A stretch of DNA of 64,000 bases from the NCBI RefSeq assembly GCF_032852305.1, contig NZ_CP136594.1:1835501-1899500 (forward strand), read 5' to 3'. The stretch comes from Parasphingorhabdus sp. SCSIO 66989. GTDB lineage: Bacteria > Pseudomonadota > Alphaproteobacteria > Sphingomonadales > Sphingomonadaceae. The translations under genes were made by a program, and so were the position numbers. Of the stretch, positions 8,764 through 18,160 are shown in pieces (positions within the stretch are counted from its first letter, which is position 1; each line of letters begins with the position of its first letter). Under the pieces are notes generated by a model. The model was not told the origin of the DNA. It worked only from the letters and a program-made list of their open reading frames with translations, and ran no database searches.

Positions 8764-11064
8764 CTAGCGAAAGCGCTCAATCGCCTGGGCCAGCGCAACA
8801 TACAGCTTGCCTATATCTGACGACAACAGGGCCACACTGAATGCCTCACCGTTACGCGTGGAGAGCAAGTCTCGCAGCATCGCCTCAAAATCGTGGATAT
8901 AGCGGTTCACCGTCTCGCGAAATTCCGGTTCCTGCTCATAATGGCTGGCAATCTCGCGCACTTCTCCAGCGCTCAGAAGGCGGACGGCACGGCGGGTAAA
9001 GACGCCACGGTCGCCCTTGAGATAAGCGGCCCAGGCGGTGTCGGTAACATCATTGGACAGACTCTTGGTGATGTCTATCGACGCCGAATTGAGCGATTCC
9101 GTGATCAGCGCCAGATTGCGAGTAAATTCCTGATCGGTGTGCATTTCCGCGCGCTCGCGCGCATGTTCGACTCGGCTTTCCAGATTGGCGGTCAGCGCAT
9201 CGACCTTGCCTAATTGATCGACCAATGAGGTTGAGGCTTCGCGGGTGGCGCCCAGGGCCTGATTAAGCGCCAGTTGCAGCTTGCCGATAACCTCTTCCGA
9301 CTTACCGCGCATTGCGGTTTCCAGCACTGCTTCGCTGCGCTCGCCCATGGTTGCGGTTAAAGCGGTAATAACCTCTTCAAGCCGCTTCTCGACCTCAGAA
9401 AGGCGCTCTTCGGCATTATCCCGAATATCCTGAAACGCGCTCGACAATTGCGCATGGCTCTCGGTTGAGACGCTGTTCATCCGCTCGCTTAGTGTTTGCA
9501 GCGTGGCATCGGCATTTTGCAGTGCATCGCTGTTGCGCGCAATAAAGTCGCTGAAATCGCCGCTTATACGCTGAACATGCTGCTCCTGATCGGCAAGAGC
9601 GACCATGTTGTTCTCCAGCAGCTTCTCCAGATCACGGCCATATTGCATGACCATTTCCAGTTCCTGACGCGATTTCAGGCCATGCTGCTCGCCGCGTTCC
9701 AGCGTTGTTGATAGTGTCGCGACCTTGTCCTGTATGTCCTTGCCCAATTCGCTGGACAGCGCCGCTGTACGTTGACTCAGCACTTCACCCTGCGAGGTCA
9801 GCTGTTCCGTAGCGGCATGAGATTTTTCCAATGCCTCGGCAACGCTGGCGATTTCATTATTCAGCGCAGAGACTGCGAAGGCGATTTGCGCGGTGGTCTG
9901 GCTGGCATCATTGTCCATCGTCCCGATGTCCGAGCGTATCGCTTCCAGCTTGGCACCCATGGTATCGATTATTGCGGCGATGGCATCACCTTCAACCTGA
10001 CGCTGTTGCGACATGGCTTTGATCGCCTCGTCATAGCGGTCGATATTGTGCTGCAAGGCGCTCGCGGCTTCGTCGAGACTGGAGTTGAAGCTCTGTGCAA
10101 ACTGGTCGAGTCCGGTCTGCGCCGCTTCCTGTTGCTCGCTAAGCTTTTGCGCCGCGGTCTCGCTATTGTCGATAAGCTGTTGCGACGTATTGGTGCTGCT
10201 GATTTCCAGCGCGGTGATGTGGTTTTCCCATTGGGTGAGGGCGCGGGAAATGCGCTCATTGAGCGCGTCTACCTGGGTGGTGCTGGCCTGACCAAATTCA
10301 TTGATCTTCTTGAAACCATTGATCATGTCGCGGATCTGGCCCTGCGCCATACGCCCGGCATTGCCGATCTGGTTGGCCATATCCTTTGCCGAGGTGGTTA
10401 CCACCGGCATATGTTTGCGCAGTTCCTCCAGATTATTGGTTGCAATGGTGCTGACTTCGGCGATGGACTGCATGGATTTATCGCCACCATCAATCATATC
10501 GCGGACATTCTCCGCACGCTCGGTCAGTCGGTCGATGGCAGAGCGACCAAGGCTGTCGAGCTGGGTCGACTGGTTGTTGATAAACTCGCGCGCCATGGAC
10601 AGTTCGCTATTGGTCGTGCGCAAGCGCTCGTCGAGCAAGTGGCTGGCCTCGGCAATGCCGGTGACCTGCTGCTCAAAATAGCGCGCATCGGCGCGGCGCC
10701 TGCGGCTCACCAGCATATAGGTCACCAACAGGATAAGCGGCGGCCCGGACCATGCAGACAGCATAGCGGTGGCGCTTTGCGGCGTTACCCCGCTGACCCA
10801 AAAATCAATATTGGCCCAGAGATAGAATCCTGTCCATGCCAGCGCCAAAACCGCGCAGATTATAGCAGTATTACGGCTTGGCGCATCTGTGCCTGCTTCT
10901 GCTGCGGCTGCTTCCTCAGACTCATGCCATTGGTCATCAAGGCTGGCACCTTGCTCAGGCGCAACCTGTTCGTCGCTCGTATCGAGTGTCTGTTCCACGC
11001 GCACTTCCTCATCGCCTTCGGCGGCGCAGTCACCAATAGGGTAAATTTTTGGGTCTATAGACAT
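8764..11064 (-). CDS. Membrane-anchored coiled-coil protein, TipN-like (tentative)
   Basis: A 766-residue protein from the ATG at 11064 (a TTG at 11106 would add 14 residues). Layout: an acidic N-terminal 65 residues, two close membrane helices (about 68-90 and 104-122) followed by a basic SRRRRAD anchor, then a long, mostly helical, Gln/Glu/Ala-rich coiled-coil region. The C-terminal domain of about 60 residues ends near SSDIGKLYVALAQAIERFR. This layout, two N-terminal membrane spans plus a large coiled coil, is what is known for the alphaproteobacterial polarity factor TipN; the similarity is architectural and I cannot confirm orthology. Methyl-accepting-protein-like heptads also occur, but no HAMP or signalling hairpin is seen. 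It is divergently transcribed from the 11187-15249 gene group. Confidence 0.6.
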   Translation of the reverse strand: MSIDPKIYPIGDCAAEGDEEVRVEQTLDTSDEQVAPEQGASLDDQWHESEEAAAAEAGTDAPSRNTAIICAVLALAWTGFYLWANIDFWVSGVTPQSATAMLSAWSGPPLILLVTYMLVSRRRRADARYFEQQVTGIAEASHLLDERLRTTNSELSMAREFINNQSTQLDSLGRSAIDRLTERAENVRDMIDGGDKSMQSIAEVSTIATNNLEELRKHMPVVTTSAKDMANQIGNAGRMAQGQIRDMINGFKKINEFGQASTTQVDALNERISRALTQWENHITALEISSTNTSQQLIDNSETAAQKLSEQQEAAQTGLDQFAQSFNSSLDEAASALQHNIDRYDEAIKAMSQQRQVEGDAIAAIIDTMGAKLEAIRSDIGTMDNDASQTTAQIAFAVSALNNEIASVAEALEKSHAATEQLTSQGEVLSQRTAALSSELGKDIQDKVATLSTTLERGEQHGLKSRQELEMVMQYGRDLEKLLENNMVALADQEQHVQRISGDFSDFIARNSDALQNADATLQTLSERMNSVSTESHAQLSSAFQDIRDNAEERLSEVEKRLEEVITALTATMGERSEAVLETAMRGKSEEVIGKLQLALNQALGATREASTSLVDQLGKVDALTANLESRVEHARERAEMHTDQEFTRNLALITESLNSASIDITKSLSNDVTDTAWAAYLKGDRGVFTRRAVRLLSAGEVREIASHYEQEPEFRETVNRYIHDFEAMLRDLLSTRNGEAFSVALLSSDIGKLYVALAQAIERFR

Positions 11065-11186
11065 GGCTAAGCTGTACTCGCGCGGCAAAAATAGCACAAG
11101 TCTCAAGCGATTGGCAGTTTGGTCTCATTTGGTGGCATTGTCGAACCGCAAGCTTTGCTTAACCGATTACGATTATAGCTCCTGCT

Positions 11187-11501
11187 ATGGCGGAGTATCA
11201 CTCAGATTTCAGCCTTCTACGCGGTTCGCCGCTGGGCGATGATCCTGCACTTATCGAGGAGTTGCACTCGGCCTTGGCCGACAGCGTCGGTCGGCAAGTC
11301 GATTTGCTGGCGCGGGCACGGTGCGATGGAAACTGGCACATAGCGGCTGCGCGTCTGGCAGGCCTTGCCGCCAGTTTCGGCGTCGATCAGTTGGCGGCGC
11401 TGGCGAGCGAAGCGGAAAGCGCTGCGCCCGGAGATCCGGTGATTATCGCCAAATTGCGCGCATATCTTGCCGAATTGAGGGCGGCGTTAGCACAGACTTA
11501 G
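11187..11501 (+). CDS. HPt-like domain protein lacking the phosphoacceptor histidine
   Basis: A 104-residue all-helical protein. Residues 50-75 (WHIAAARLAGLAASFGVDQL and onward) align by eye with the histidine phosphotransfer (HPt) signature AHxLKGxAxxxGxxxL, but the position of the phosphorylated His is Ala55 and the usual Lys three residues later is Ala58. His51 is out of register by one helical turn. The protein therefore looks like an HPt fold that cannot carry phosphate at the usual site. It starts a run of four co-directional genes ending with a histidine-kinase-like gene that has also lost its His. Start ATG at 11187; no strong ribosome-binding site is seen. Confidence 0.6.
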   Translation: MAEYHSDFSLLRGSPLGDDPALIEELHSALADSVGRQVDLLARARCDGNWHIAAARLAGLAASFGVDQLAALASEAESAAPGDPVIIAKLRAYLAELRAALAQT

Positions 11502-11598
11502 CGCCATTAGCGCAGTTTGCGTTCCACAGTTGTTCGCTCCGCCTTGGCTGTGGCATAGCATTGTCCAAACAAGACAGAATCATTTGGACAAAAGCAAT

Positions 11599-12774
11599 AT
11601 GCGCATAGCGCTAATTTCCCTTTGCCGCGAAGTATCAGGCGACGATGCAGGCTACTCCGGACTGTTGCCGATCGGCAATGACAGCCTGTTGGCCTATCAG
11701 ATCAGCCTCGCCAAACGGGCAGGGGCTGACATGGTCCTTTGCCATGTCGACACAGTTCCGGGCGATTTGATGCGGCATGAAAAGATGGCGCTGGCCGGGG
11801 GCATGCAATGGCAGACCATACGCCATTTCGGCGATCTGCTGGCGAATGTCATGGCTGATGATGAGCTGTTGGTTATCGGCGACGGGATTTATCATACTAT
11901 TGCTCTATTTGATAAATTCCTCGCAATTGATGCTCCATCGGTGATGGTGGCGCAGGTGGATAACGATGATCAGGGGTTTGAACGATTAGACCTTAATCAT
12001 GTCTGGGCTGGGCTGTTGCTGGTCAATCGCGAACAATTAGACGGTCTCAGCGATGTGCCGTCGGAATGGAGCCTGGAATCTGTGCTGTTGCGCAGTGCGA
12101 TGACAGGGGAAGCACAGTCATTCATGGTTCCGGGCGATGCGATGGACCATGGCGATGTTCGCCCGCTTGAAGGCGATGACGTCTTGAAGCAGATACACAA
12201 AGGCTTCCTCTCGCAATCCCACGACGGCGATCCATCATTCAACCATCCGCTTAGCGACATGCTTGTCACACCACTCACACGTGCCGCCGCAAACTGGATA
12301 TGGGGCAATAGGTCACGTGGCGGATGGCTGGTGGCTTCCGGTATGATATTGCTGGTCGCCATGCTGGCCCTGTTTGCAGTCAAATGGTCCATTATGGCGG
12401 CGATTATTGGCTATTTCGGTTATCTCGCTGTCCGCATTGCCCGCCTGCTCGATCAGCCGGTCCCCAGCCTTAAAGCCACTGCGTACCATGGGCGTGCTAT
12501 AGCTATGTTGGTGAGTCTCGGCATTGGACTGTCGCTCTATACCGATATGGTTACTATAGCCGTACCTTATACTGCCCTCATCTGGCTGTCTTTGCAGGGT
12601 TTTTCTTCGTACTTTGCGCCATTGCCAAAATGGAAGGCGGTGGCTTTTGATCCGCTGGTTTTGGCGGTATTAGCCGCGACGGCAGCCGCATTTGGTCAAC
12701 TTTTGATTGCATTTATGGGGCTAACCCTCGCACAGGCGGCTATGCTTTTGGTCCAGAGTGAGAGTAAAGCCTAA
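11599..12774 (+). CDS. Membrane protein resembling degenerate nucleotidyltransferase/CDP-alcohol phosphotransferase fusion
   Basis: A 391-residue protein from the ATG at 11599; the frame is open upstream but lacks coding character there. Residues 1-200 look like a nucleotidyltransferase-type alpha/beta domain (start MRIALISL, a Gly-rich loop replaced by GYSGLLPIGNDSLL, and ADDELLVIGDGIY in the place of a nucleotide-binding loop). Around residue 215-235 a SHDGDPSFNHPLSD segment recalls the linker before the membrane domain of CDP-alcohol phosphotransferase fusions. About five membrane helices follow (from about 240). The diagnostic DGxxAR...GxxxDxxxD motif of CDP-alcohol phosphotransferases is absent, and so is the GGxGTR loop of nucleotidyltransferases. 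Function unknown; the resemblance is inference. Confidence 0.55.
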   Translation: MRIALISLCREVSGDDAGYSGLLPIGNDSLLAYQISLAKRAGADMVLCHVDTVPGDLMRHEKMALAGGMQWQTIRHFGDLLANVMADDELLVIGDGIYHTIALFDKFLAIDAPSVMVAQVDNDDQGFERLDLNHVWAGLLLVNREQLDGLSDVPSEWSLESVLLRSAMTGEAQSFMVPGDAMDHGDVRPLEGDDVLKQIHKGFLSQSHDGDPSFNHPLSDMLVTPLTRAAANWIWGNRSRGGWLVASGMILLVAMLALFAVKWSIMAAIIGYFGYLAVRIARLLDQPVPSLKATAYHGRAIAMLVSLGIGLSLYTDMVTIAVPYTALIWLSLQGFSSYFAPLPKWKAVAFDPLVLAVLAATAAAFGQLLIAFMGLTLAQAAMLLVQSESKA

Positions 12775-12808
12775 CCATATCTTAACCAACGCCAGATAAG
12801 GCCGCAGG

Positions 12809-13843
12809 ATGATCGAGGAGCAGCCCGAACAGCCTGAAAATGCAGGTGAAACCGCGCGTCGAGCTGTTGATGCGGTGGGTCCGGCTTTTGTCGCAAGTGA
12901 GTTGCAGCTGGCGCTGTTTCGTTCAGATATTCTCTACATTCCGGATCAGGTCCGCGCCCGAATCTATGGCTTTATGGATGAATTATGGCGCTCCTGCTCC
13001 GCGATGATTGATGGGATTGTCGATGATGGCGAGCGGACCGTGGTCAGCAAGATGGCTGCGCGCGAGAATCTTCCTGATAAGGACAGTCTGATTGCGTCGG
13101 TGTTTATTGATCCGGCTTGCTTGGTTTTGCTGTTTTCTCGGGCATGCGAGGTTAATCTCGTCCAATGCTGGGCCGATGCTGGGCAGGCTGTGGCGGAATG
13201 TCCACCCGTCTGGCGTAATCGTGAGACGGCAGATCATCAGCAGCTGATCAATTCGCAGTCGCGATTTCTAACTAATGCCGAATTCATGCGATTGGACAGC
13301 GCGGAGTTTTCCGCGCTGCAATGGCGGCGTATAGTCTTGCGCTTTGCCGATGTTATCAGCCTGCATTGTGATGCTGATGCCACTGAGATGCGTGATACGA
13401 TCCAGCAATTACTCGCCGATCATGATGAATCGCAGGCGCGATTGACACAGTTTGCCATGTATGTTGACGGCAAACGGGCCGAGACGCTTACCCATGCGCA
13501 TTGGCAACAAAGCGGACCGACACTTTTCATGTTGGAACTCGCAGCGCGGTTGAATGTGCCTTATGATGCTCTCTTGGTCGCCAGCGCTATGCGCGATCCG
13601 GCTTTATTTGCACTGGCTTTGCGGGCCGCGGATGTCGCAGCGCAGGATATTGTGTTAATCATGGGCGAGACGCCTTTGGCTGCTGTGTGGTTTTCTTCGG
13701 TTACCAAGGCGCAGCAACATGCCGCGATGATAGCACGGCATGACCCGGCAGCAGCGCACAAGGCGCTGTCCGCTTGGTCGGATAATGACATGATCGCCGG
13801 TGAGGCTGTATTTGACCACTGGCCCTGGACGATGACCGTATGA
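12809..13843 (+). CDS. Uncharacterised helical protein (possibly DUF2336-like)
   Basis: A 344-residue soluble, mostly helical protein rich in Ala, Asp and Leu, without signal peptide or membrane helices. The second half (residues about 230-320) has short paired helices such as MLELAARLNVPYDALLVASA that resemble HEAT-like repeats; proteins of the DUF2336 family look similar, but I do not recognise it securely. The start ATG at 12809 follows GCCGCAGG. It overlaps the next gene, a histidine-kinase-like protein, by four bases (ATGA), so the two are translationally coupled and probably act together. Confidence 0.6.
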   Translation: MIEEQPEQPENAGETARRAVDAVGPAFVASELQLALFRSDILYIPDQVRARIYGFMDELWRSCSAMIDGIVDDGERTVVSKMAARENLPDKDSLIASVFIDPACLVLLFSRACEVNLVQCWADAGQAVAECPPVWRNRETADHQQLINSQSRFLTNAEFMRLDSAEFSALQWRRIVLRFADVISLHCDADATEMRDTIQQLLADHDESQARLTQFAMYVDGKRAETLTHAHWQQSGPTLFMLELAARLNVPYDALLVASAMRDPALFALALRAADVAAQDIVLIMGETPLAAVWFSSVTKAQQHAAMIARHDPAAAHKALSAWSDNDMIAGEAVFDHWPWTMTV

Positions 13844-15249
13844 ACGATCAGCAAACTCCATCAAAAGCCTCTGCCATGCGGGGAAGTTTGTTGCTAGACC
13901 GTGATGACAACGTCATTGGCGGCGATCCGGCGGTGATCGATTATCATCTGATGCAGGGGGGAGAAGAGGGCAGTTGCCTAGCGATTCCGGCATTGCTGCA
14001 TCTCGTTGCGACCGCGCGTGGGCTGGATATGAAGCTACACCGGCGTGTTACTTTTCCTGCTGGCAAGCGTGATATTACTGGCTGGGCTTCTGTCCATCCG
14101 GGCGAGCGCGATACCATGATACATCTTAGCCAGATCAGGTCTGAGCGGCGATTTGTGGAGGCCGGGCCTATTCCGTCGCAATTTGCTCTTAAGTTGGTGG
14201 CGGATATCTGGTTTAATGTCGATGCAGAGCATCGCATCCTGTCGGTGCATAGGCAGAGAAGTCTGAATCCGGATATAGGTCCTTCGCTGTCATTCCTCGA
14301 CTCCGCTCAGGGTCATCTGTGGCACAGCATATTGCGACCCGCCACTGATGAGGATTTGATAACGCTGTATCAGCGTGGGCAATGGCCAGCCTGGCAGATG
14401 CTCGACGGCGCGAGGGTGCAGGCTGTTGAGGCCCCAGAGCAGAATTGGACCTTACGGATTTTTCAAAAGAATGAGGGAACGCTCTTTGAATGGCTGCTCC
14501 TGCCAGATAGCGGGATTACCCAATCTAAGACTGTTGAAACGCCAATCTCGAGTACAGATAGCGGGCAATCGCAAAACGACAATCGCCTGTTTGTCGACAA
14601 GGTAGCTCCGGCGCTGCGTGGGCCGGTGGGGCGGATTATGGCCAATGCCGAATCCATTCGCGATCGTGCCAATGGGCCACTGCGCCGCGATTATGTCAGC
14701 TATGCGGGTAACATCGCCGATGCAGCGGGGCATTTGCTGGCGCTGATTGAAGATGCTTCGGCGCTGGAGGAAGTGGACAGTCCGCAAGTGTCTCCGGATA
14801 TTGAGGATATTGACCTTGTCGATATCGCGCGGCGTGCCGCTGGACTGCTCTCGGTTAAGGCTAAGGCGCGCAACATAAAGGTCGATTGCCCCGCGACCGA
14901 TGAACAGGTGCTGTGTCGTGCGGATTTTCGCAGGGTGCTGCAGATCGTGCTTAATCTTCTGGGGAATGCTATTCGCTACAGCCCAGAAGACTCTATGGTC
15001 TGGCTACGCGCAGAGGATGACGGTGATGTATCGCGTCTGATTGTATCGGATCAGGGCAGCGGCTTGTCCAAGGAAGAACAGGCCATCATCTTTGACAAGT
15101 TCGAACGTCTTGGCCGCAGCGATGATGGTGGCAGCGGGCTGGGGCTCTATATCTCACGGCGACTGGCGCGCGCGATGCAGGGCGATATCATTATTGACAG
15201 CGCCCCCGGTCAGGGCGCCCGGTTCATATTGGAATTACCGAGCGCCTGA
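13840..15249 (+). CDS. Histidine-kinase-like protein without the H-box histidine
   Basis: A 469-residue cytosolic protein. The C-terminal ATP-binding domain is complete: N-box NLLGNAIRYSP (about 372-382), G1 DQGSGLS, F-box FDKFERLG and G2 GSGLGLYI. The dimerisation segment before it is recognisable as LFVDKVAPALRGPVGRIMANAES (quoted residues about 250-272), but where histidine kinases have SHELRTPL this protein has APALRGPV: Pro257 replaces the phosphorylated His. N-terminal residues 1-240 are an uncharacterised sensory part without membrane helices. It may therefore be an ATPase or a pseudokinase partner and not a classical kinase. I believe related sphingomonad proteins share this replaced H-box, but could not check. 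Confidence 0.75.
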   Translation: MNDQQTPSKASAMRGSLLLDRDDNVIGGDPAVIDYHLMQGGEEGSCLAIPALLHLVATARGLDMKLHRRVTFPAGKRDITGWASVHPGERDTMIHLSQIRSERRFVEAGPIPSQFALKLVADIWFNVDAEHRILSVHRQRSLNPDIGPSLSFLDSAQGHLWHSILRPATDEDLITLYQRGQWPAWQMLDGARVQAVEAPEQNWTLRIFQKNEGTLFEWLLLPDSGITQSKTVETPISSTDSGQSQNDNRLFVDKVAPALRGPVGRIMANAESIRDRANGPLRRDYVSYAGNIADAAGHLLALIEDASALEEVDSPQVSPDIEDIDLVDIARRAAGLLSVKAKARNIKVDCPATDEQVLCRADFRRVLQIVLNLLGNAIRYSPEDSMVWLRAEDDGDVSRLIVSDQGSGLSKEEQAIIFDKFERLGRSDDGGSGLGLYISRRLARAMQGDIIIDSAPGQGARFILELPSA

Positions 15250-15273
15250 AGCGATTAATCCAATTTGGTTATC

Positions 15274-15346
15274 CGTTCGCCTCGAGCGAAGTCGAGAGGC
15301 CGGTGCGCGCCGAGGCAGTGTCTCGACTGCGCTCGACACGAACGGT
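15274..15346. repeat. Palindromic intergenic repeat, family B, copy 1
   Basis: A 73-base imperfect palindrome between the convergent ends of the kinase-like gene and gltA. Outer arms are CCGTTCG and CGAACGG; inner arms contain GAGCGAAGTCGAGA and TCTCGACTGCGCTC. A related copy lies at 60686-60759. It can fold into a long hairpin and may terminate both genes. Confidence 0.8.
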
Positions 15347-15355
15347 GAAGACGAT

Positions 15356-16642
15356 TTAGCGTTTATCCAGCGGGATATAATCGCGCTGTGTCGGGCCGGT
15401 ATAGAGCTGACGCGGGCGGCCGATTTTCTGACCGGGATCAGAAATCATCTCATTCCACTGTGCAACCCAGCCCACGGTGCGGGCTAGCGCAAACAGCGCA
15501 GTGAACATGGTGGTCGGGAAGCCGATTGCTGACAAGATCACGCCTGAATAGAAGTCAACATTCGGGAACAGCTTCTTCTCTTTGAAATAGTCGTCGTTGA
15601 GCGCCATTTCCTCAAGCTGCCGTGCGGTTTCAAACACTGGATCGGTGACCTTCAGCGCATCAAACACTTCGCGCACCGTTTCCTGCATCACTGTCGCGCG
15701 CGGGTCATAATTCTTGTACACGCGGTGACCGAAGCCCATCAGACGGAACGGATCATTCTTGTCTTTGGCGCGCTCAATATAATGCGGAATTTTGTCGGGC
15801 GTGCCGATTTCGCGTAGCATGTTGAGCGCCGCCTCATTGGCGCCACCATGCGCCGGGCCCCAGAGACAAGCGATACCCGCCGCGATACAGGCGAACGGAT
15901 TGGCACCCGAAGAACCGGCGAGACGCACGGTTGAGGTCGAAGCATTTTGCTCATGGTCGGCATGCAGGATGAAGATCCGGTCGAGCGCACGCTCGATCGC
16001 CGGATGTATTTCATAGGGCTCTGCCGGCACGCCAAAAGTCATACGCAGGAAATTGCCGGTATAGGAGAGCGAATTATCAGGATAGAGAAAAGGCTGACCG
16101 ATGGAATATTTATAGGCGGCGGCTGCGATGGTTGGCATTTTTGCAATCAGGCGATGGCTCGATATCTTGCGATGTTCCGGATCGGCGATGTCTGTGGAAT
16201 CATGATAGAAAGCCGACAACGCGCCGACAACGCCGCACATAATCGCCATCGGGTGCGCGTCACGGCGGAAACCCTGATAGAATTGCATCAGCTGTTCATG
16301 CAGCATGGTGTGGCGGGTAATGGTATAGGTAAAGTCGTTCAGCTCATCCTGTGACGGCAATTCGTCATTGAGCAGCAGATAGGCAACTTCCATGAAACTG
16401 CTATGTTCGGCGAGCTGGCCGATGGGATAGCCGCGGTGCAGCAATACGCCTTCGCCGCCGTCAATATAGGTCAGACCGGATTCACAACTCGCGGTGGAGG
16501 TAAAGCCGGGATCATAGGTGAAGGCCCCGGTCTGGGCATAGAATTTGCGGATATCGACAACTTCGGGGCCAACACTGCCCTGATGCACGGGCATGTCGAG
16601 ATTGGCTCCGTTCAGATTTACCGTTGCGTTCTTATCGCTCAC
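15356..16642 (-). CDS. gltA: Citrate synthase
   Basis: Condenses acetyl-CoA and oxaloacetate to citrate, the entry step of the TCA cycle. The protein has 428 residues, the usual length of the hexameric bacterial (type II) enzyme. Motifs seen: [16 protein letters not shown] near residue 60, [15 protein letters not shown] and [12 protein letters not shown] (substrate His), and [14 protein letters not shown] with the CoA/oxaloacetate-binding His-Arg pair. The start is GTG at 16642 with a strong AAGGAGA seven bases upstream. It follows gltX on the same strand by 34 bases, so they are probably co-transcribed. Confidence 0.97.
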   Translation of the reverse strand: MSDKNATVNLNGANLDMPVHQGSVGPEVVDIRKFYAQTGAFTYDPGFTSTASCESGLTYIDGGEGVLLHRGYPIGQLAEHSSFMEVAYLLLNDELPSQDELNDFTYTITRHTMLHEQLMQFYQGFRRDAHPMAIMCGVVGALSAFYHDSTDIADPEHRKISSHRLIAKMPTIAAAAYKYSIGQPFLYPDNSLSYTGNFLRMTFGVPAEPYEIHPAIERALDRIFILHADHEQNASTSTVRLAGSSGANPFACIAAGIACLWGPAHGGANEAALNMLREIGTPDKIPHYIERAKDKNDPFRLMGFGHRVYKNYDPRATVMQETVREVFDALKVTDPVFETARQLEEMALNDDYFKEKKLFPNVDFYSGVILSAIGFPTTMFTALFALARTVGWVAQWNEMISDPGQKIGRPRQLYTGPTQRDYIPLDKR

Positions 16643-16676
16643 GCAAATTCTCCTTCATATTGTCTCAAAAGCGTTT

Positions 16677-18059
16677 TCACATTTGGTCCGCGATACGCGC
16701 CAGGGATTCATCGCGGCCTAAAAGGACCAGAACGTCAAAGATACCTGGCGAGTTACTCTGGCCGGTCAGGGCAGCGCGCATGGGCTGCGCGACCTTGCCA
16801 AGGCCAAGTCCTTCATCGTCGGCTAGCTGTTTAACGATTATCTCAAGATTTTCCAGCGTCCAGTCGCCAGTAGAGGCCAATTTTTCATGGATTTTGCCGA
16901 TTATGCCCTCTGCCGCAGCGTCAAGCGCCTTTTGCGCCTTTTCATCCGGTGCCAAAGGGCGCTGGGCGAACAGGAAACCGGCACCATCGGCCAGCTCATG
17001 CAGCGATCGTGCGCGTTCTTTCAAGACCGGCATGGCTTGCAGCAGCAATTCCGGGTCGGCATTGGCAATCATCGGCGTAGCAATCTCGACCAGTCGCGCA
17101 TCATCGGCTTCGCGGATATAAATGCCATTGAGATTGGCGAGCTTTTTCGGGTCAAAGCGTGACGGGGATTTGCCGACATTATCGAGCGAGAACAGCTTGA
17201 TCGCTTCCTCGCGGCTGATCTTCTCGGTGTCACCATATCCCCAGCCAAGCCGCAGCAGATAGTTGAACAAAGCTTCGGGCAAAATGCCCATTTCATCGCG
17301 ATAGGCGTCCACACCCAGCGCGCCATGGCGTTTGGAGAGCTTGGCACCGTCATTGCCATGGATTAGGGGGATATGGGCATAGACCGGCTCTGGCCAGCCC
17401 ATGGCGCGGATCAGCGCCAATTGGCGGAAGGCGTTGTTGAGATGATCATCGCCGCGGATGAGATGGGTGACGCCCATATCATGGTCATCAACAACAACGC
17501 TGAGCATATAGGTCGGCGTGCCATCAGAGCGCAGCAGAACATAATCGTCGAGCTCTGATGCCTGCCAGCTCACTATGCCCTGCACCGCGTCTTCAATTTC
17601 CAGCTTGCCCGATTGCGGCGTTTTCAGCCGTACCACATAGGGTGCGCCTGCGGGTGCTTCGGACGGGTCACGGTCGCGCCAGCGACCATCATAGCGCATC
17701 GGCTTTTTCGCCGCGCGCTGCTCCTCGCGCATCTGTTCCAATTCTTCGGGCGTGGCGAAGCATTTATAGGCATTGCCGCTGTCGAGCAGCTGTTGCGCCA
17801 CTTCGGCATGGCGTTTGGCACGCTGGCTCTGAAATACCGTTTCATCGTCCCAATCGAGGCCGAGCCAGTCAAGGCCGTCGATAATCGCGTCAATCGCTTC
17901 CTGGGTGGAGCGTTTTTTGTCGGTATCCTCGATCCGCAGCAGCGCCTTGCCGCCATGATGCCGGGCGAACAGCCAGTTGAACAAAGCGGTGCGCGCGCCA
18001 CCGATATGCAGAAAGCCGGTGGGCGAGGGAGCGAAACGGGTAACTACCGGACTGGTCAT
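16677..18059 (-). CDS. gltX: Glutamate-tRNA ligase
   Basis: Class I aminoacyl-tRNA synthetase charging tRNA-Glu (and, in many alphaproteobacteria, tRNA-Gln before amidation). The start chosen is ATG at 18059, giving 460 residues beginning [15 protein letters not shown]; an upstream start at 18104 would add 15 poorly conserved residues. The HIGH motif appears as [17 protein letters not shown], the KMSKS motif as [10 protein letters not shown], and between them lies the IRGDDHLNN segment. The C-terminal anticodon-binding region is of normal length. comEC is divergent and about 100 bases away. Confidence 0.95.
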   Translation of the reverse strand: MTSPVVTRFAPSPTGFLHIGGARTALFNWLFARHHGGKALLRIEDTDKKRSTQEAIDAIIDGLDWLGLDWDDETVFQSQRAKRHAEVAQQLLDSGNAYKCFATPEELEQMREEQRAAKKPMRYDGRWRDRDPSEAPAGAPYVVRLKTPQSGKLEIEDAVQGIVSWQASELDDYVLLRSDGTPTYMLSVVVDDHDMGVTHLIRGDDHLNNAFRQLALIRAMGWPEPVYAHIPLIHGNDGAKLSKRHGALGVDAYRDEMGILPEALFNYLLRLGWGYGDTEKISREEAIKLFSLDNVGKSPSRFDPKKLANLNGIYIREADDARLVEIATPMIANADPELLLQAMPVLKERARSLHELADGAGFLFAQRPLAPDEKAQKALDAAAEGIIGKIHEKLASTGDWTLENLEIIVKQLADDEGLGLGKVAQPMRAALTGQSNSPGIFDVLVLLGRDESLARIADQM

Positions 18060-18160
18060 AGCCTGATGCCGCTGACCCTTGCGGTCTGGCGGACTTCCTT
18101 TCATGATCGTTTTGGGCCTGAAATGGCGGAAAGGTGTTGGAGAATTGGGGGCTCCCTAAC

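Noticed and set aside
9772-11070. Plus-strand open frame of 432 codons opposite the coiled-coil gene
   Set aside because: The opposite strand has a coherent membrane-plus-coiled-coil protein with a conserved end; this frame has no recognisable domain.
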